Below are positions 48,745 to 57,147 of a DNA stretch of 64,000 bases, piece by piece. Within the stretch, counting starts at the first letter, position 1; every line of letters starts with the position of its first letter. The notes beneath the pieces were generated by a model. That model worked only from the letters and a program-made list of their open reading frames with translations, had not been told where the DNA came from and did not search any database. The translations under genes were made by a program, and so were the position numbers. Origin of the DNA: an uncultured Hydrogenophaga sp. (GTDB lineage Bacteria > Pseudomonadota > Gammaproteobacteria > Burkholderiales > Burkholderiaceae_C); assembly GCF_958439165.1 (NCBI RefSeq), contig NZ_OY288118.1:47292-111291 (forward strand), read 5' to 3'.

Positions 48745-49686
48745 TCAGCCCATCATGGCTTCCAGCTTGAGCGTGTCGGCGACGAAGGCACGGATGCCTT
48801 CGGCCAGCTTCTCGGTGGCCATGGCGTCCTGGTTGAGGGCAAAACGGAAGGCGGCCTCGTCGTACTGGACGAAATCGATGTCCAGGCTGTTGGCAGCCTG
48901 CGGGTCCAGCGCACGGCCCAGCGGTGCTTCGCTGGCCTGCAGCTGGGCCAGCAGCTCGGGGCTGATGGTCAGCAGGTCGCAGCCCGCCAGTGCCGTGATC
49001 TGTCCCACGTTGCGGAAGCTGGCGCCCATCACCTCGGTGGCCACGCCAAACTTTTTGTAGAAGGCGTGGATGCGGCGCACCGACTGCACACCGGGGTCGT
49101 TGGGGCCGGCCATGGCGGCCTCGTCCCAGGACACGCCGGCCTGCTTCTTGTACCAGTCGTAAATGCGGCCCACGAACGGCGAGATCAGCTGCACCTTGGC
49201 CTGACCGCAGGCCACCGCCTGACAGAACGAGAACAGCAGGGTGAGGTTGGTGTGGATGCCGTCGCGCTCCAGGCGTTCGGCGGCCTGGATGCCTTCCCAG
49301 GTGGCGGCAATCTTGATCAGCACCCGGTCGACGTGCACGCCCTGCCCCTGGTACAGATCGATCAGACGGCGGGCCCGGGTCACCGTGGCCTCGGTGTCGA
49401 AACTCAGGCGCGCATCGACCTCGGTCGAGACCCGACCCGGGATGTGCTTCAGGATCTCGCAACCGAACCGCACCAGCAGGTGGTTCATGACCTCGTCCTG
49501 GCCCAGATGGCGGTAGCGCGTCAGTGCGTCGGACAGCAGAGGCGCGTATTCCGGCTTCTGGACCGCCTTGAGGATCAAGGAGGGGTTGGTGGTGGCGTCG
49601 CGGGGAGCAAACGCAGCGATCTGGTGAAAGTCGCCGGTGTCGGCCACGACGGTGGTGAACTGTTTGAGGGCATCGAGCTGATTCAT
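48745..49686 (-). CDS. tal: Transaldolase
   Basis: Transfers a dihydroxyacetone unit between sugar phosphates in the non-oxidative pentose phosphate pathway. The 313-residue product has the N-terminal signature DATTNPSLILKA and Schiff-base Lys125 in VLIKIAATWEG; ISPFVGRIYDW and ASFRNVGQI complete the active site. It is divergent from hexR with a 62-bp gap that holds the HexR-type palindrome. Confidence 0.96.
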   Translation of the reverse strand: MNQLDALKQFTTVVADTGDFHQIAAFAPRDATTNPSLILKAVQKPEYAPLLSDALTRYRHLGQDEVMNHLLVRFGCEILKHIPGRVSTEVDARLSFDTEATVTRARRLIDLYQGQGVHVDRVLIKIAATWEGIQAAERLERDGIHTNLTLLFSFCQAVACGQAKVQLISPFVGRIYDWYKKQAGVSWDEAAMAGPNDPGVQSVRRIHAFYKKFGVATEVMGASFRNVGQITALAGCDLLTISPELLAQLQASEAPLGRALDPQAANSLDIDFVQYDEAAFRFALNQDAMATEKLAEGIRAFVADTLKLEAMMG

Positions 49687-49708
49687 GCCGCGATTATGCG
49701 GGGGTCAG

Positions 49709-49721
49709 GTAATAAAATTAC
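49709..49721. promoter_or_regulatory. Candidate HexR operator between tal and hexR
   Basis: GTAAT-AAA-ATTAC, a perfect palindrome (49709-49721) in the 62-bp divergent gap. It matches the core of the HexR site known from Proteobacteria (TGTAAT...ATTACA type). It lies 22-27 nt from either start codon, positioned to control both genes, including HexR autoregulation. Confidence 0.75.
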
Positions 49722-49748
49722 GCATCTCCACGTAACCTGCCCACCCTC

Positions 49749-50597
49749 ATGCTCGATCGCATCAAGGCATCGCTGCCATCGCTGGCTCCCGCAGAACAGA
49801 GGGTCGGCAAACTGGTGCTGCTGGACCCGCGAAGTTTCGCCAGCCTGCCGGTCTCCGAACTGGCCGAGCGGGCCCATGTCAGCAAGCCGACCGTGGTGCG
49901 CTTCTGCCGCAGCATGGGCTACGACGGCCTGTCCGATTTCAAGCTCAAGCTGGCCGGCACGGTGAGCGAAGGCGTGCCCTTCATCCACCGCAGCGTGGAC
50001 GTGGACGACAAGACCAGCGACGTGCTGGTCAAGGTCATCGACAACACCGTGGCCGCCTTCCTGAAGTACCGCAACGACGCTTCCACGCATGCCATCGAGC
50101 GCGCGGTGGACGCCCTCATGGCAACCTACCGCAGCCGGGGCCGCATCGAATTCTTCGGCGCGGGCAACTCGGGCATCGTGGCGCAGGACGCGCAGCACAA
50201 GTTCTTTCGCCTGGGCATCAATGCCATCGCCTACAGCGACGGCCACATGCAGGTCATGAGCGCCTCGCTGCTGGGGGCAGGCGATTGCGTGGTGATCGTC
50301 TCCAACTCCGGCCGCACGCGGGACCTGATGGACGCCGCCGACATCGCGCGCCAGCACGGGGCCACCGTCATCACCATCACGGCCAGCGGCTCGCCCCTGG
50401 CCAATGCCGGCCACATCCATCTGGCGGCCGATCATCCGGAAGGCTACGACCGCTACAGCCCCATGACCTCGCGCCTGCTGCACCTCATGATCATCGACGT
50501 GCTGGCCACCTGCGTGGCGCTGCGCATCGGCGGTCAGCAGCTGCAGCCGTTGCTCAAGGAAATGAAGAACAACCTGCGCAGCAAGCGCTACACCTGA
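49749..50597 (+). CDS. hexR: RpiR/MurR-family transcriptional regulator HexR
   Basis: Regulator of central carbohydrate metabolism that senses KDPG. The 282-residue product has an N-terminal helix-turn-helix (LPVSELAERAHVSKPTVVRFCRSMGYDGLSDFKLKLAG, about 36-73) and a C-terminal SIS sugar-phosphate domain (FFGAGNSGIVAQDAQHKFFRLG, VIVSNSGRTRDL, ITASGSPLA). Divergent from tal, one of its expected targets, across a HexR-like site. The name rests on sequence plus this context. Confidence 0.9.
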   Translation: MLDRIKASLPSLAPAEQRVGKLVLLDPRSFASLPVSELAERAHVSKPTVVRFCRSMGYDGLSDFKLKLAGTVSEGVPFIHRSVDVDDKTSDVLVKVIDNTVAAFLKYRNDASTHAIERAVDALMATYRSRGRIEFFGAGNSGIVAQDAQHKFFRLGINAIAYSDGHMQVMSASLLGAGDCVVIVSNSGRTRDLMDAADIARQHGATVITITASGSPLANAGHIHLAADHPEGYDRYSPMTSRLLHLMIIDVLATCVALRIGGQQLQPLLKEMKNNLRSKRYT

Positions 50598-50615
50598 GCG
50601 CCACGGCCGCAGCCG

Positions 50616-51836
50616 TCAGGCGGTCTGCAGCGGCAGGCCGTGCTCGATCAGGCTGGCGTGCAGGGCTGCGCCCAACGGCAGCACTTCATCGTTGAAGTCG
50701 TAGCGGCTGTTGTGCAGGAAGCAGCTGCCGATGCCGTTCTCGGCGCCCTGCCCCAGGCGCAGATAGGCCCCGGGCTTGACCTGCAGCATGAAGGAGAAGT
50801 CCTCCGCGCCCATGCTCGGGTCCATGGCCCGATCCACATGCTCGTGGCCGACCAGCTTCTGCGCCACGTCGGCTGCAAAGCGGGCCTCGTCGCGGGTGTT
50901 GATGGTGGCCGGGTAGATGCGCTCGTACTTCACATGGGCCGAGGCGCCCAGACCCAGCGCCACACCCGAACACACCTCGTTCAGGCGCCGCTCCACCATG
51001 GCCTGTACCTCCGGGTTGAAGGTACGCACCGTGCCGACCAGTGTGGCCTTGCCCGGAATCACGCTGAACGCGCCCAGATCGCCGGCCTGCATGGCGCACA
51101 GGCTGATCACAGCGCTGTCGATCGGCCGGATGTTGCGCGAGACGATGCTCTGCACCGCCGTGATGATGTGCGCGGCCACCAGCACCGGGTCCACCGTCTG
51201 GTACGGGTGCGCACCATGGCCGCCCTTGCCGCTGATCTCGATGGTGATGCGGTCGGCCGAGGCCATCATCGGCCCCGGGTTGATGCCGATGCTGCCGGGA
51301 CGCATCTGCGGCCAGTTGTGCATGGCAAACACCGACTGCACCGGAAATCGCTCGAACAGACCGTCTTCGATCATGGCCTTGGCGCCGGCGAACCCTTCTT
51401 CACCCGGCTGGAATATCAGCACCGCCGTGCCGTCGAAGTTGCGCGTCTCGGCCAGGTAGCGCGCGGCACCGATCAGCATGGCGGTGTGGCCGTCATGGCC
51501 GCAGCCGTGCATCAGGCCGGGTTTCGTGGATTTCCAGGCGAACTCGTTGGCCTCGGCCATGGGAAGGGCGTCCATGTCGGCCCGCAAGCCGATCATGCGC
51601 GTGCCCTGCCCGCGCCCCTTGATGGTGGCCACCACACCGGTACGGCCGATGCCGGTGTGGACATCGTCCACGCCGCAGACCTTCAGCGTCTCGACCACCC
51701 GACGCGAGGTGTAGTGCTCCTCGAAACCCAGTTCGGGATGCGCATGCAGTTCCCTGCGCAGTGCGGTGAGCTCGGGGTGGAATGCAGCAATGTGCGCAAA
51801 AGCGCGGCTGTGGGCCTTGATGCGGTTCAGTGCCAT
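50616..51836 (-). CDS. M20D-family amidohydrolase (hippurate hydrolase-like)
   Basis: Zinc-dependent amidohydrolase of 406 residues that removes acyl groups from N-acyl amino acids. Metal ligands are visible in HGCGHDGHTAM (Cys112, His114), FQPGEEGFAGA (Glu-Glu), HNWP and near the C-terminus MGAEDFSFM; ELHAHPELGFEEHYTSRRV and RADMDALPM are family marks. It follows the DUF3047 gene in the opposite order (12 nt beyond the M20 start) and is convergent with hexR. Exact substrate is unknown. Confidence 0.92.
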   Translation of the reverse strand: MALNRIKAHSRAFAHIAAFHPELTALRRELHAHPELGFEEHYTSRRVVETLKVCGVDDVHTGIGRTGVVATIKGRGQGTRMIGLRADMDALPMAEANEFAWKSTKPGLMHGCGHDGHTAMLIGAARYLAETRNFDGTAVLIFQPGEEGFAGAKAMIEDGLFERFPVQSVFAMHNWPQMRPGSIGINPGPMMASADRITIEISGKGGHGAHPYQTVDPVLVAAHIITAVQSIVSRNIRPIDSAVISLCAMQAGDLGAFSVIPGKATLVGTVRTFNPEVQAMVERRLNEVCSGVALGLGASAHVKYERIYPATINTRDEARFAADVAQKLVGHEHVDRAMDPSMGAEDFSFMLQVKPGAYLRLGQGAENGIGSCFLHNSRYDFNDEVLPLGAALHASLIEHGLPLQTA

Positions 51837-51848
51837 GGCGCGTGCGGA

Positions 51849-52625
51849 TCAGGGTGACTTGGGCTGAAGGCTGAGCGCGCCGTACCAGGCGGTCAGGCGG
51901 CTGCGGGTGTTGTCGGTGTCGGTCATCAGTGCGATACCCACCAGCGGCCCAGGTTCCTCGCCAAAAACCATCCGGTAATCGGCCTGCACATCGCGCACAT
52001 GGTCTCGCCACTGCTGCAGGTGCGTGGTGCCGGTGTCGAGCACCAGCTTGCGGATGCGGTCGGAGCGCGGATTGAAGACCACCGACTCGACGGGGTGCTG
52101 AGCGCTCCAGACGTAGGCCAGCGTCGCATAGGGCAGGGGCTCCCCCGTGAGCAACTGCGTCAGGTCGGAGAGCCGATGCTGGCGTGCAGTCCAGCGTGAC
52201 CGGTCGCCCTCGAACGCCAGCAGGACCCCCACGGGCGAGTCCGACCGGTCGATGTGGGCCAAGTCGCCCTCCTGGGGCAGGCCATCGACGCGCCAGCTCA
52301 GGCGAAGCTGCATCGGACCAGTCAATCCTTCATCAACGCTGGACACGCGCTGGCGCAGGATGCTCACCGATGTGTCGGCCTGCACCCGCAGCGCCTGGCG
52401 ACCATCGATCTGCGCCTGCTCGAACGGAACATACCGCTTGCTCGGCAACGGGAAAGGCTGCCAGACCAGTCCGCTCCAGGGTGTCGACAGCAGTCGGGCC
52501 TGTGCAGTGTCCGACGACGGCGACACCTCCAGTGCACTCTGGCAACCCGCCAGCAACAGCAGCAGACCGGAGAACAGGACGCATCGCCAGGTCGCTGACG
52601 CAGGCAACATGGTTCGGAGATTCAT
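51849..52625 (-). CDS. DUF3047 lipoprotein
   Basis: A 258-residue protein of uncharacterised family DUF3047. Starting at the ATG at 52625 gives a lipoprotein signal with lipobox LLAGC (Cys28). The family pattern includes LRVQADTSVSILRQRVS, LRLSWRVDGLPQEGDLAHIDRSDSPVGVLLAFEGD, TLAYVWSAQHPVESVVFNPRSDRIRKLVLDTG and IALMTDTDNT. Likely a beta-sandwich anchored in the envelope. It is upstream of, and possibly co-transcribed with, the M20 gene (12-nt gap). Function unknown. Confidence 0.82.
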   Translation of the reverse strand: MNLRTMLPASATWRCVLFSGLLLLLAGCQSALEVSPSSDTAQARLLSTPWSGLVWQPFPLPSKRYVPFEQAQIDGRQALRVQADTSVSILRQRVSSVDEGLTGPMQLRLSWRVDGLPQEGDLAHIDRSDSPVGVLLAFEGDRSRWTARQHRLSDLTQLLTGEPLPYATLAYVWSAQHPVESVVFNPRSDRIRKLVLDTGTTHLQQWRDHVRDVQADYRMVFGEEPGPLVGIALMTDTDNTRSRLTAWYGALSLQPKSP

Positions 52626-52702
52626 TCGGCAGGGAAAGGTCAGGACTTCGTGCAGATGCAAACCTACATTGTCCTTCCCAACCTCACTCCCAAGGAGTTT
52701 TC

Positions 52703-53050
52703 ATGCGCAAGTTCCTGATCTCAGCCCTGTTGTCCATTGCCAGCCTGTCGTGCCTGGCCGGCGTCGACGTCAACAAGGCCAGCGCCGCCGACCTCGACAG
52801 CATCAAGGGCGTCGGCCCGGGCACCTCCACAAAAATCATCGAGGCCCGCAAGACCGCGCCCTTCAAGGATTGGAGCGATCTCGTGAAGCGCGTACCCGGC
52901 ATTGCCGAGAAACGGGCCGTGCAGCTTTCGGCCCAAGGCCTGACGGTGAACGGGGAAAGCTTCAAGCCCGCCTACACCCAGGCCGTGGCGAAACCGGCCG
53001 ATCGCAAGGCCGCATCCAACCAGGCGGCACCGGCGACCGGTTCGCGCTGA
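52703..53050 (+). CDS. ComEA-like helix-hairpin-helix DNA-binding protein
   Basis: A 115-residue secreted protein: signal peptide ending SLSCLA, then a ComEA-type HhH domain (VDVNKASAADLDSIKGVGPGTSTKIIEARK and FKDWSDLVKRVPGIAEKRA) and a basic, lysine-alanine tail. Such proteins bind incoming DNA in the periplasm during transformation. The ATG at 52703 has AAGGAG 6 nt upstream. With the pilMNOPQ operon in the same window, competence is plausible but not shown. Confidence 0.88.
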   Translation: MRKFLISALLSIASLSCLAGVDVNKASAADLDSIKGVGPGTSTKIIEARKTAPFKDWSDLVKRVPGIAEKRAVQLSAQGLTVNGESFKPAYTQAVAKPADRKAASNQAAPATGSR

Positions 53051-53074
53051 CCCGCCCACTTTTCAATCGGCCAT

Positions 53075-53107
53075 AAAAAAACCCACCGCTTACGCGGTGG
53101 GTTTTTT
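53075..53107. terminator. Bidirectional terminator between comEA-like gene and porin
   Basis: AACCCACCGC/GCGGTGGGTT 10-bp stem with loop TTAC (53080-53103), seven A before and six T after, so it can stop both convergent transcripts: the ComEA-like gene (+) and porin 1 (-). Confidence 0.93.
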
Positions 53108-53144
53108 GCTTCAGAGGATGTACTGACTCGCGTCAGCGCATCGA

Positions 53145-54203
53145 TCAGAAAGCGTGGCTGACGCCAGCGAAGTACTGGGTGGTCTTGTTGAAGTTGGCGT
53201 TGCCGGTGAAGGTCTGCTTGGTGCTGGTAGCGCCGACGTAGGTGAAGGTGCGCTTGGACAGGGCGTACTTCACGGCCAGCGAGAAGCCTTTGGTCTCGTT
53301 GTTGTCGGCGTTGTTCAGCTCGACCTGCGACTTGGCATAACCCAGAGCGGCGGACAGGTTTGCACCGAACGGCACTTCCACGCCCACGTTCCACTCGTCA
53401 GCGGTGGCTTCGCCCACAGCGGTGCTGGAGGTGGCCTTGACGGTGTTGTAACCAGCCAGCAGCTTGGCCACGCCCAGGTCGTAAGAACCGTTGATCAGGG
53501 TGTAGGTGCGCTTGGTGTCGGTCACACCGGCCAGCAGAGCGGACAGGCTGGACGCGTCGGCATAGATGGTGCCGGCGCCGGCGCCGTCTTTCTCCACTTG
53601 GTAGGCCAGGCCAGCAGCGATCGGGCCGTTGGCGTAGTTCAGGCTGACGGAAGTCAGGCTGGAGGCCTTGGCGGTAGCGGTCTTGTCTTCGCCGAAAGCG
53701 TAAGCACCAGCGGCCGAGAAGCCGGAGAAGCTGGGGGTGTTGTAGCGGATGCCGTTGCTGGTGCGGTCGAAGTAGCCTTCCCAGTTCAGGAAGGAAGCTG
53801 CGAAGTTGGCGTTGAAGGTGTCGTTGATCAGAGCGCGGGTATCGTCGTACGGGGTCCAGACGCGACCCAGCTGCACTTCACCGAAACCACCGGACAGGCC
53901 AACCCAAGCTTGACGGTCGCCCAGGCTCGAGGGCTGCGGCTGGTCGGCGCGAATCGAGGTCTCGATCTGGAAGTTGGCCTTCAGACCGCCACCCAGATCT
54001 TCGGTGCCCTTGAAGCCCAGACGGCTGGTGGCGAAACCTTCGTTGCCGCCCATCTTGCCGAAGCTGCCGGCGCTGCCAGCCTGGGTGGAGGACTTCTCGT
54101 TACCAACCCACACGTCGACCAGGCCGTACACGGAAACGCTGGACTGGGCCATGGCGGCGCCGGAGGCGGCCAGAACGGCCAGAGCGATCAGGGACTTTTT
54201 CAT
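53145..54203 (-). CDS. Outer-membrane porin 1 (Gram-negative porin family)
   Basis: Trimeric 16-stranded general porin, 352 residues, of the beta-proteobacterial Omp32/OmpC-like type. Start chosen at the ATG at 54203: signal MKKSLIALAVLAASGAAMA, then QSSVSVYGLVDVW. Porin blocks: SRLGFKGTEDLGGGLKANFQIE, RQAWVGLSGGFGEVQLGRVWTPYDD (constriction loop region), and terminal phenylalanine in QYFAGVSHAF. It differs from the neighbouring porin in loops, indicating duplication and divergence. Confidence 0.95.
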   Translation of the reverse strand: MKKSLIALAVLAASGAAMAQSSVSVYGLVDVWVGNEKSSTQAGSAGSFGKMGGNEGFATSRLGFKGTEDLGGGLKANFQIETSIRADQPQPSSLGDRQAWVGLSGGFGEVQLGRVWTPYDDTRALINDTFNANFAASFLNWEGYFDRTSNGIRYNTPSFSGFSAAGAYAFGEDKTATAKASSLTSVSLNYANGPIAAGLAYQVEKDGAGAGTIYADASSLSALLAGVTDTKRTYTLINGSYDLGVAKLLAGYNTVKATSSTAVGEATADEWNVGVEVPFGANLSAALGYAKSQVELNNADNNETKGFSLAVKYALSKRTFTYVGATSTKQTFTGNANFNKTTQYFAGVSHAF

Positions 54204-54224
54204 GGATGACTTCCTTTTGGAGTT

Positions 54225-54244
54225 CTGCAACACAGGCGTTGCAG
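54225..54244 (-). promoter_or_regulatory. 5'-leader hairpin of porin 1
   Basis: CTGCAAC-N6-GTTGCAG perfect 7-bp stem (54225-54231 and 54238-54244), ending 21 nt before the porin 1 ATG. Such stems at the 5' end stabilise outer-membrane protein messages (ompA) or bind regulatory RNA. Confidence 0.5.
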
Positions 54245-54337
54245 GTTGATGAAACTGACGGCGAATCTTAGAGCGGGCGACGGCAACCACTACGGGTATG
54301 CCCTCGAAATTACCGCGATTCGTTGCGGTGCAGCAAC

Positions 54338-54366
54338 AAAAAAGCCCGACGCTTCCGCGCCGGGCC
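54338..54366 (-). terminator. Intrinsic terminator of porin 2
   Basis: Minus-strand stem GCCCGGCGC / GCGTCGGGC (one G-U pair) with loop GGAA, followed by six T (54343-54338). It lies 48 nt after the porin 2 stop and separates the two porin transcription units. Confidence 0.88.
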
Positions 54367-54413
54367 TTGATTCAGACTGCTGGACTGCTTTCCGGAGAAA
54401 GCAGGTCGGCAGA

Positions 54414-55514
54414 TCAGAAGGTGTGGCTGATGCCGATGTTGTAGCCGGTAGAACGGCCGTTGGCTGCGCCGGTGGTGGCGGGGCCGGTCAGCACCAGGTT
54501 GGCGTTGTTCTTGTTCTTCAGGGAAGCCACGGTGGCGTACACAGCGGTGCGCTTGGACAGGTCGTAGATGTAACCCAGGGCGAACTTCGACACCTTCGGA
54601 TCGGTGGCCAGGGCGGTCACGTCGATCTTGGTGTTGTTGTAAGCGGCGCGCAGGCGGCCGGGGCCGACGGGAGCAACGACGCCGATTTCATAGTTGGTGA
54701 TCTTGGCGAGCGGAGCACCGGTGGCCTGGACACTGGCCTTCTCCTGGCCGAAGTTGGCCATCACGCGTGCCACGCCGAAGTTGTACGACACGCCGCCGAC
54801 GACCGACTTGTGGGCGGCCGAGGTGGTCAGGCCCAGGATGGGGGTGGAGGTAGCAGGTGCAGTGAAGGTCAGAGCAGCGCCGCCGTCGGTGTCGCTGTAG
54901 GCCAGTTCGGCGCCCAGCGGGCCGGCCGAGTAGTTCAGGCGCAGGCCCATGCTGCGACCAGCGTTGTTGGCGCCGGCCACTTCATCGAACACGTACTGGG
55001 CATGGCCCTGGAAGCCGGCGATGCGCGGGCTGCTGTAGGTGATGGAGTTGTTGTTCCAGATCGGGTTGGTCTGGCCGGTGGCGCCGTGGGCGTTCACGCG
55101 GTTGATGAAGCCGAAGCCGTTGCCCACGCCGCCAGTGCCGAACGGGGAGAACAGGAAGCCCGACCAGAAGGTGGTCGAGTATTCGCGACCAAGGCGAATT
55201 TCACCGAAGCCGCCGGAAAGGCCGACCCAGGCGCCACGATCACCGACGGAGGAAGCAGCAGGCGCATCAGCAGCGAGGCTGGTCTCGATCTGGAAGTTGG
55301 CCTTGAGACCGCCACCCAGATCTTCCGTGCCACGGAAACCCAGACGGTTGGTGGTCATGTTGCTGCTGGTCAGGCCCGTGTTGTCGGTGCCGGTGCCGCT
55401 GTTGCTGATGTCGGTGAAGCCGACGTCGACCACACCGTAGATGGTGACGCTGGACTGGGCCATGGCAGCGCCGGTGGCTGCAACGGCGGCCAGGGCGATG
55501 AGGGTCTTTTTCAT
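54414..55514 (-). CDS. Outer-membrane porin 2 (Gram-negative porin family)
   Basis: A 366-residue porin with signal MKKTLIALAAVAATGAAMA and mature start QSSVTIYGVVDVGF. Barrel blocks NRLGFRGTEDLGGGLKANFQIETSLAAD and RGAWVGLSGGFGEIRLGREYSTTF mirror porin 1, and it ends NIGISHTF with C-terminal phenylalanine. The two mature starts and strand patterns match, so this is a tandem paralogue. Regulation upstream is described for the region 55515-55827. Confidence 0.95.
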   Translation of the reverse strand: MKKTLIALAAVAATGAAMAQSSVTIYGVVDVGFTDISNSGTGTDNTGLTSSNMTTNRLGFRGTEDLGGGLKANFQIETSLAADAPAASSVGDRGAWVGLSGGFGEIRLGREYSTTFWSGFLFSPFGTGGVGNGFGFINRVNAHGATGQTNPIWNNNSITYSSPRIAGFQGHAQYVFDEVAGANNAGRSMGLRLNYSAGPLGAELAYSDTDGGAALTFTAPATSTPILGLTTSAAHKSVVGGVSYNFGVARVMANFGQEKASVQATGAPLAKITNYEIGVVAPVGPGRLRAAYNNTKIDVTALATDPKVSKFALGYIYDLSKRTAVYATVASLKNKNNANLVLTGPATTGAANGRSTGYNIGISHTF

Positions 55515-55827
55515 GGAAGGGTTCTCCAAGGGTTTGATGAAAGGCCAGCGGTCTGTTGCCGCCGGGCCAACCTCCGTAACAGGAAGCTGTGACAGATTCC
55601 ATCAGAAAGACTTCGGCGTTGCCACGAGGGATTTCCCCTTTTGTGCCCTGCGGTGGTGCCACTGTTGCACCATTACGACGACATAAGTGTTAACCCTTGG
55701 TGCATAGGTATTCATTCGAAATCCGGATTCCGACTCGGAGATATCGGCGAGTTTTGCTGCACTGCGGGAGTTGGCCGGACAATGGCAACCAATGTCGCGC
55801 GATGCCGCCCGACCCATGGAGCCGACC
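55515..55827. promoter_or_regulatory. 313-bp region upstream of porin 2 and coq7
   Basis: No gene is visible here. It contains TGGTGC-N7-GCACCA (55654-55672) and a third copy TGGTGCA at 55698-55704 facing the second arm; these half-sites lie about 140-190 nt upstream of porin 2 and may bind a regulator. A TTAACA at about 55689-55694 (minus strand) is between them. For coq7 I see no convincing promoter. Confidence 0.35.
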
Positions 55828-56493
55828 ATGCCGAACTTCACCCCCGTGGACACCCTCCTCGTCGCCGCAGACGCTGCGCTGCGCACCTTATTCGTGCGTC
55901 CCGCCGCATCGCGCCCCTGCCCCACGCTGCCCTCCGAGGCCGACGGGCCCTTGTCCGAAGATGACAAAGCGGTGTCAGGCGCCCTGATGCGGGTCAACCA
56001 TGTCGGCGAGGTCTGCGCCCAGGCGCTCTACACCGCGCAGGCGGTGGCCGCACGCTGGCCGTCGGCCACGTCCGGCCGGGGCAACGAGGCGGTGGCCCGC
56101 CAGCTCGAAGCAGCGGGGCGGGAGGAGACCGATCACCTGGCCTGGACGCGCACCCGTCTGGACGAACTGGGTGCCCGGCCGTCGCTGCTGAATCCGGTCT
56201 GGTACGCCGGCGCGTTCGGGCTGGGTCTGCTGGCCGGGCGCATGGGCACACCGGTGAGCCTGGGATTCGTGGTGGAAACCGAGCGGCAGGTGGAGGCCCA
56301 TCTGGCGGGCCACCTCGACCGGCTGCCCTTGAACGACCATGCCTCTCGGGCGATCGTCGCCCAGATGAAGGACGATGAAGCCCGCCATGCCCGTGAAGCC
56401 CAGCATGCCGGAGCCGCCGAACTGCCGGCACCGGTCAAAGCGCTGATGCGGGCGGCGGCCAAGGTCATGACCACCGTGGCGCATCGGGTCTGA
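55828..56493 (+). CDS. coq7: Ubiquinone C6-hydroxylase Coq7 (demethoxyubiquinone monooxygenase)
   Basis: Di-iron membrane-bound hydroxylase for the penultimate step of ubiquinone synthesis; Coq7 is used in many Beta- and Alphaproteobacteria instead of UbiF. I start at the ATG at 55828 (MPNFTPVDTLLVAADAALR), which has GGAG 6 nt upstream; 221 residues. Iron ligands: Glu61 (NHVGEVCAQALY), Glu100 and His103 (REETDH), a glutamate in VVETERQVEAH, and Glu184/His187 (DDEARHAREA). It is convergent with the OsmC gene. Confidence 0.94.
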   Translation: MPNFTPVDTLLVAADAALRTLFVRPAASRPCPTLPSEADGPLSEDDKAVSGALMRVNHVGEVCAQALYTAQAVAARWPSATSGRGNEAVARQLEAAGREETDHLAWTRTRLDELGARPSLLNPVWYAGAFGLGLLAGRMGTPVSLGFVVETERQVEAHLAGHLDRLPLNDHASRAIVAQMKDDEARHAREAQHAGAAELPAPVKALMRAAAKVMTTVAHRV

Positions 56494-56508
56494 AGACCCG
56501 GACCGGAC

Positions 56509-56958
56509 TCAGGCCTCGATCAGATCGAAGCTGGTGGTGATCTCGGCGGTCTTGGCCAGCATGATGCTGGCCGAGCAGTATTTGTCGTGGCTCATGGCGA
56601 TGGCACGCTCCACGGCCGTGGCCGGGATGCCCTTTCCGGTCACGGTGAAGTGCATGTGGATGCGGGTGAACACCTTGGGGTCGACGTCGGCCCGCTCGCT
56701 GGTCAGCTTGACGCTGCAGCCCCGCACATCGTGACGTCCGCGCTTGAGGATGAGCACCACGTCGTAGGCGGTGCAGCCGCCGGTGCCCGCCAGGACGGTT
56801 TCCATGGGGCGCGGGGCCATGTTGGCGCCGCCGTTCTCGGGTTTGACGGCATCGGGCGCGCCGTCCATGGTGATCACGTGTCCACTGCCGGTTTCGGCCA
56901 CAAAACCCATGGCGGATCGGGTGCCGGCGGCCCCGGTCCAGCTGACGGTGCATTCCAT
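56509..56958 (-). CDS. OsmC/Ohr-family peroxiredoxin-like protein
   Basis: A 149-residue OsmC-fold thiol peroxidase homologue. The two reactive cysteines are Cys62 (GTGGCTAYDVV) and Cys128 (HDKYCSASIML), both conserved. OsmC proteins reduce organic hydroperoxides; this branch (YhfA-like) is poorly studied. Convergent with coq7; divergent from ilvA with a 211-bp gap that holds the ilvA leader. Confidence 0.9.
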   Translation of the reverse strand: MECTVSWTGAAGTRSAMGFVAETGSGHVITMDGAPDAVKPENGGANMAPRPMETVLAGTGGCTAYDVVLILKRGRHDVRGCSVKLTSERADVDPKVFTRIHMHFTVTGKGIPATAVERAIAMSHDKYCSASIMLAKTAEITTSFDLIEA

Positions 56959-57035
56959 GTCTGTCCGTTCGTCTGTTCAGCGGCGCCGCTGGGGACCGCT
57001 CTCTAAAAAAGTGGGGCTGATGACGGCAACCGATG

Positions 57036-57063
57036 TTGCATCGCAGCATGCCCCCGGTATACT
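57036..57063 (+). promoter_or_regulatory. Sigma-70 promoter of the ilvA leader
   Basis: TTGCAT (57036-57041), 16 bp, TATACT (57058-57063). The RNA would start near 57070 and run about 100 nt to the ilvA ATG. Confidence 0.6.
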
Positions 57064-57101
57064 CGCGGCATTGTATTGAAGGTTGTCTCCTCTACCCTCC
57101 A

Positions 57102-57147
57102 CGGGTGGATTCAAACCCGGTCCAGTTCGCTGGTCCGGGTTTTTTTT
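57102..57147 (+). terminator. Attenuator-like terminator in front of ilvA
   Basis: Terminator: AAACCCGG-T-CCAG (57113-57125) pairs with CTGG-T-CCGGGTTT (57130-57142) around a TTCG loop, followed by eight T (57140-57147). A competing stem CGGGT (57102-57106) / ACCCG (57115-57119) uses the same left strand, so it would act as an antiterminator. No plus-strand gene ends upstream, so this terminator can only act on a transcript that starts in the ilvA leader. Confidence 0.75.

Noticed and set aside
57101..57120. tRNA T-arm-like stretch in the ilvA leader
   Set aside because: The stem and TTCAA loop resemble a T arm, but no acceptor, D or anticodon arms can be folded around it; it is better explained as the antiterminator stem.
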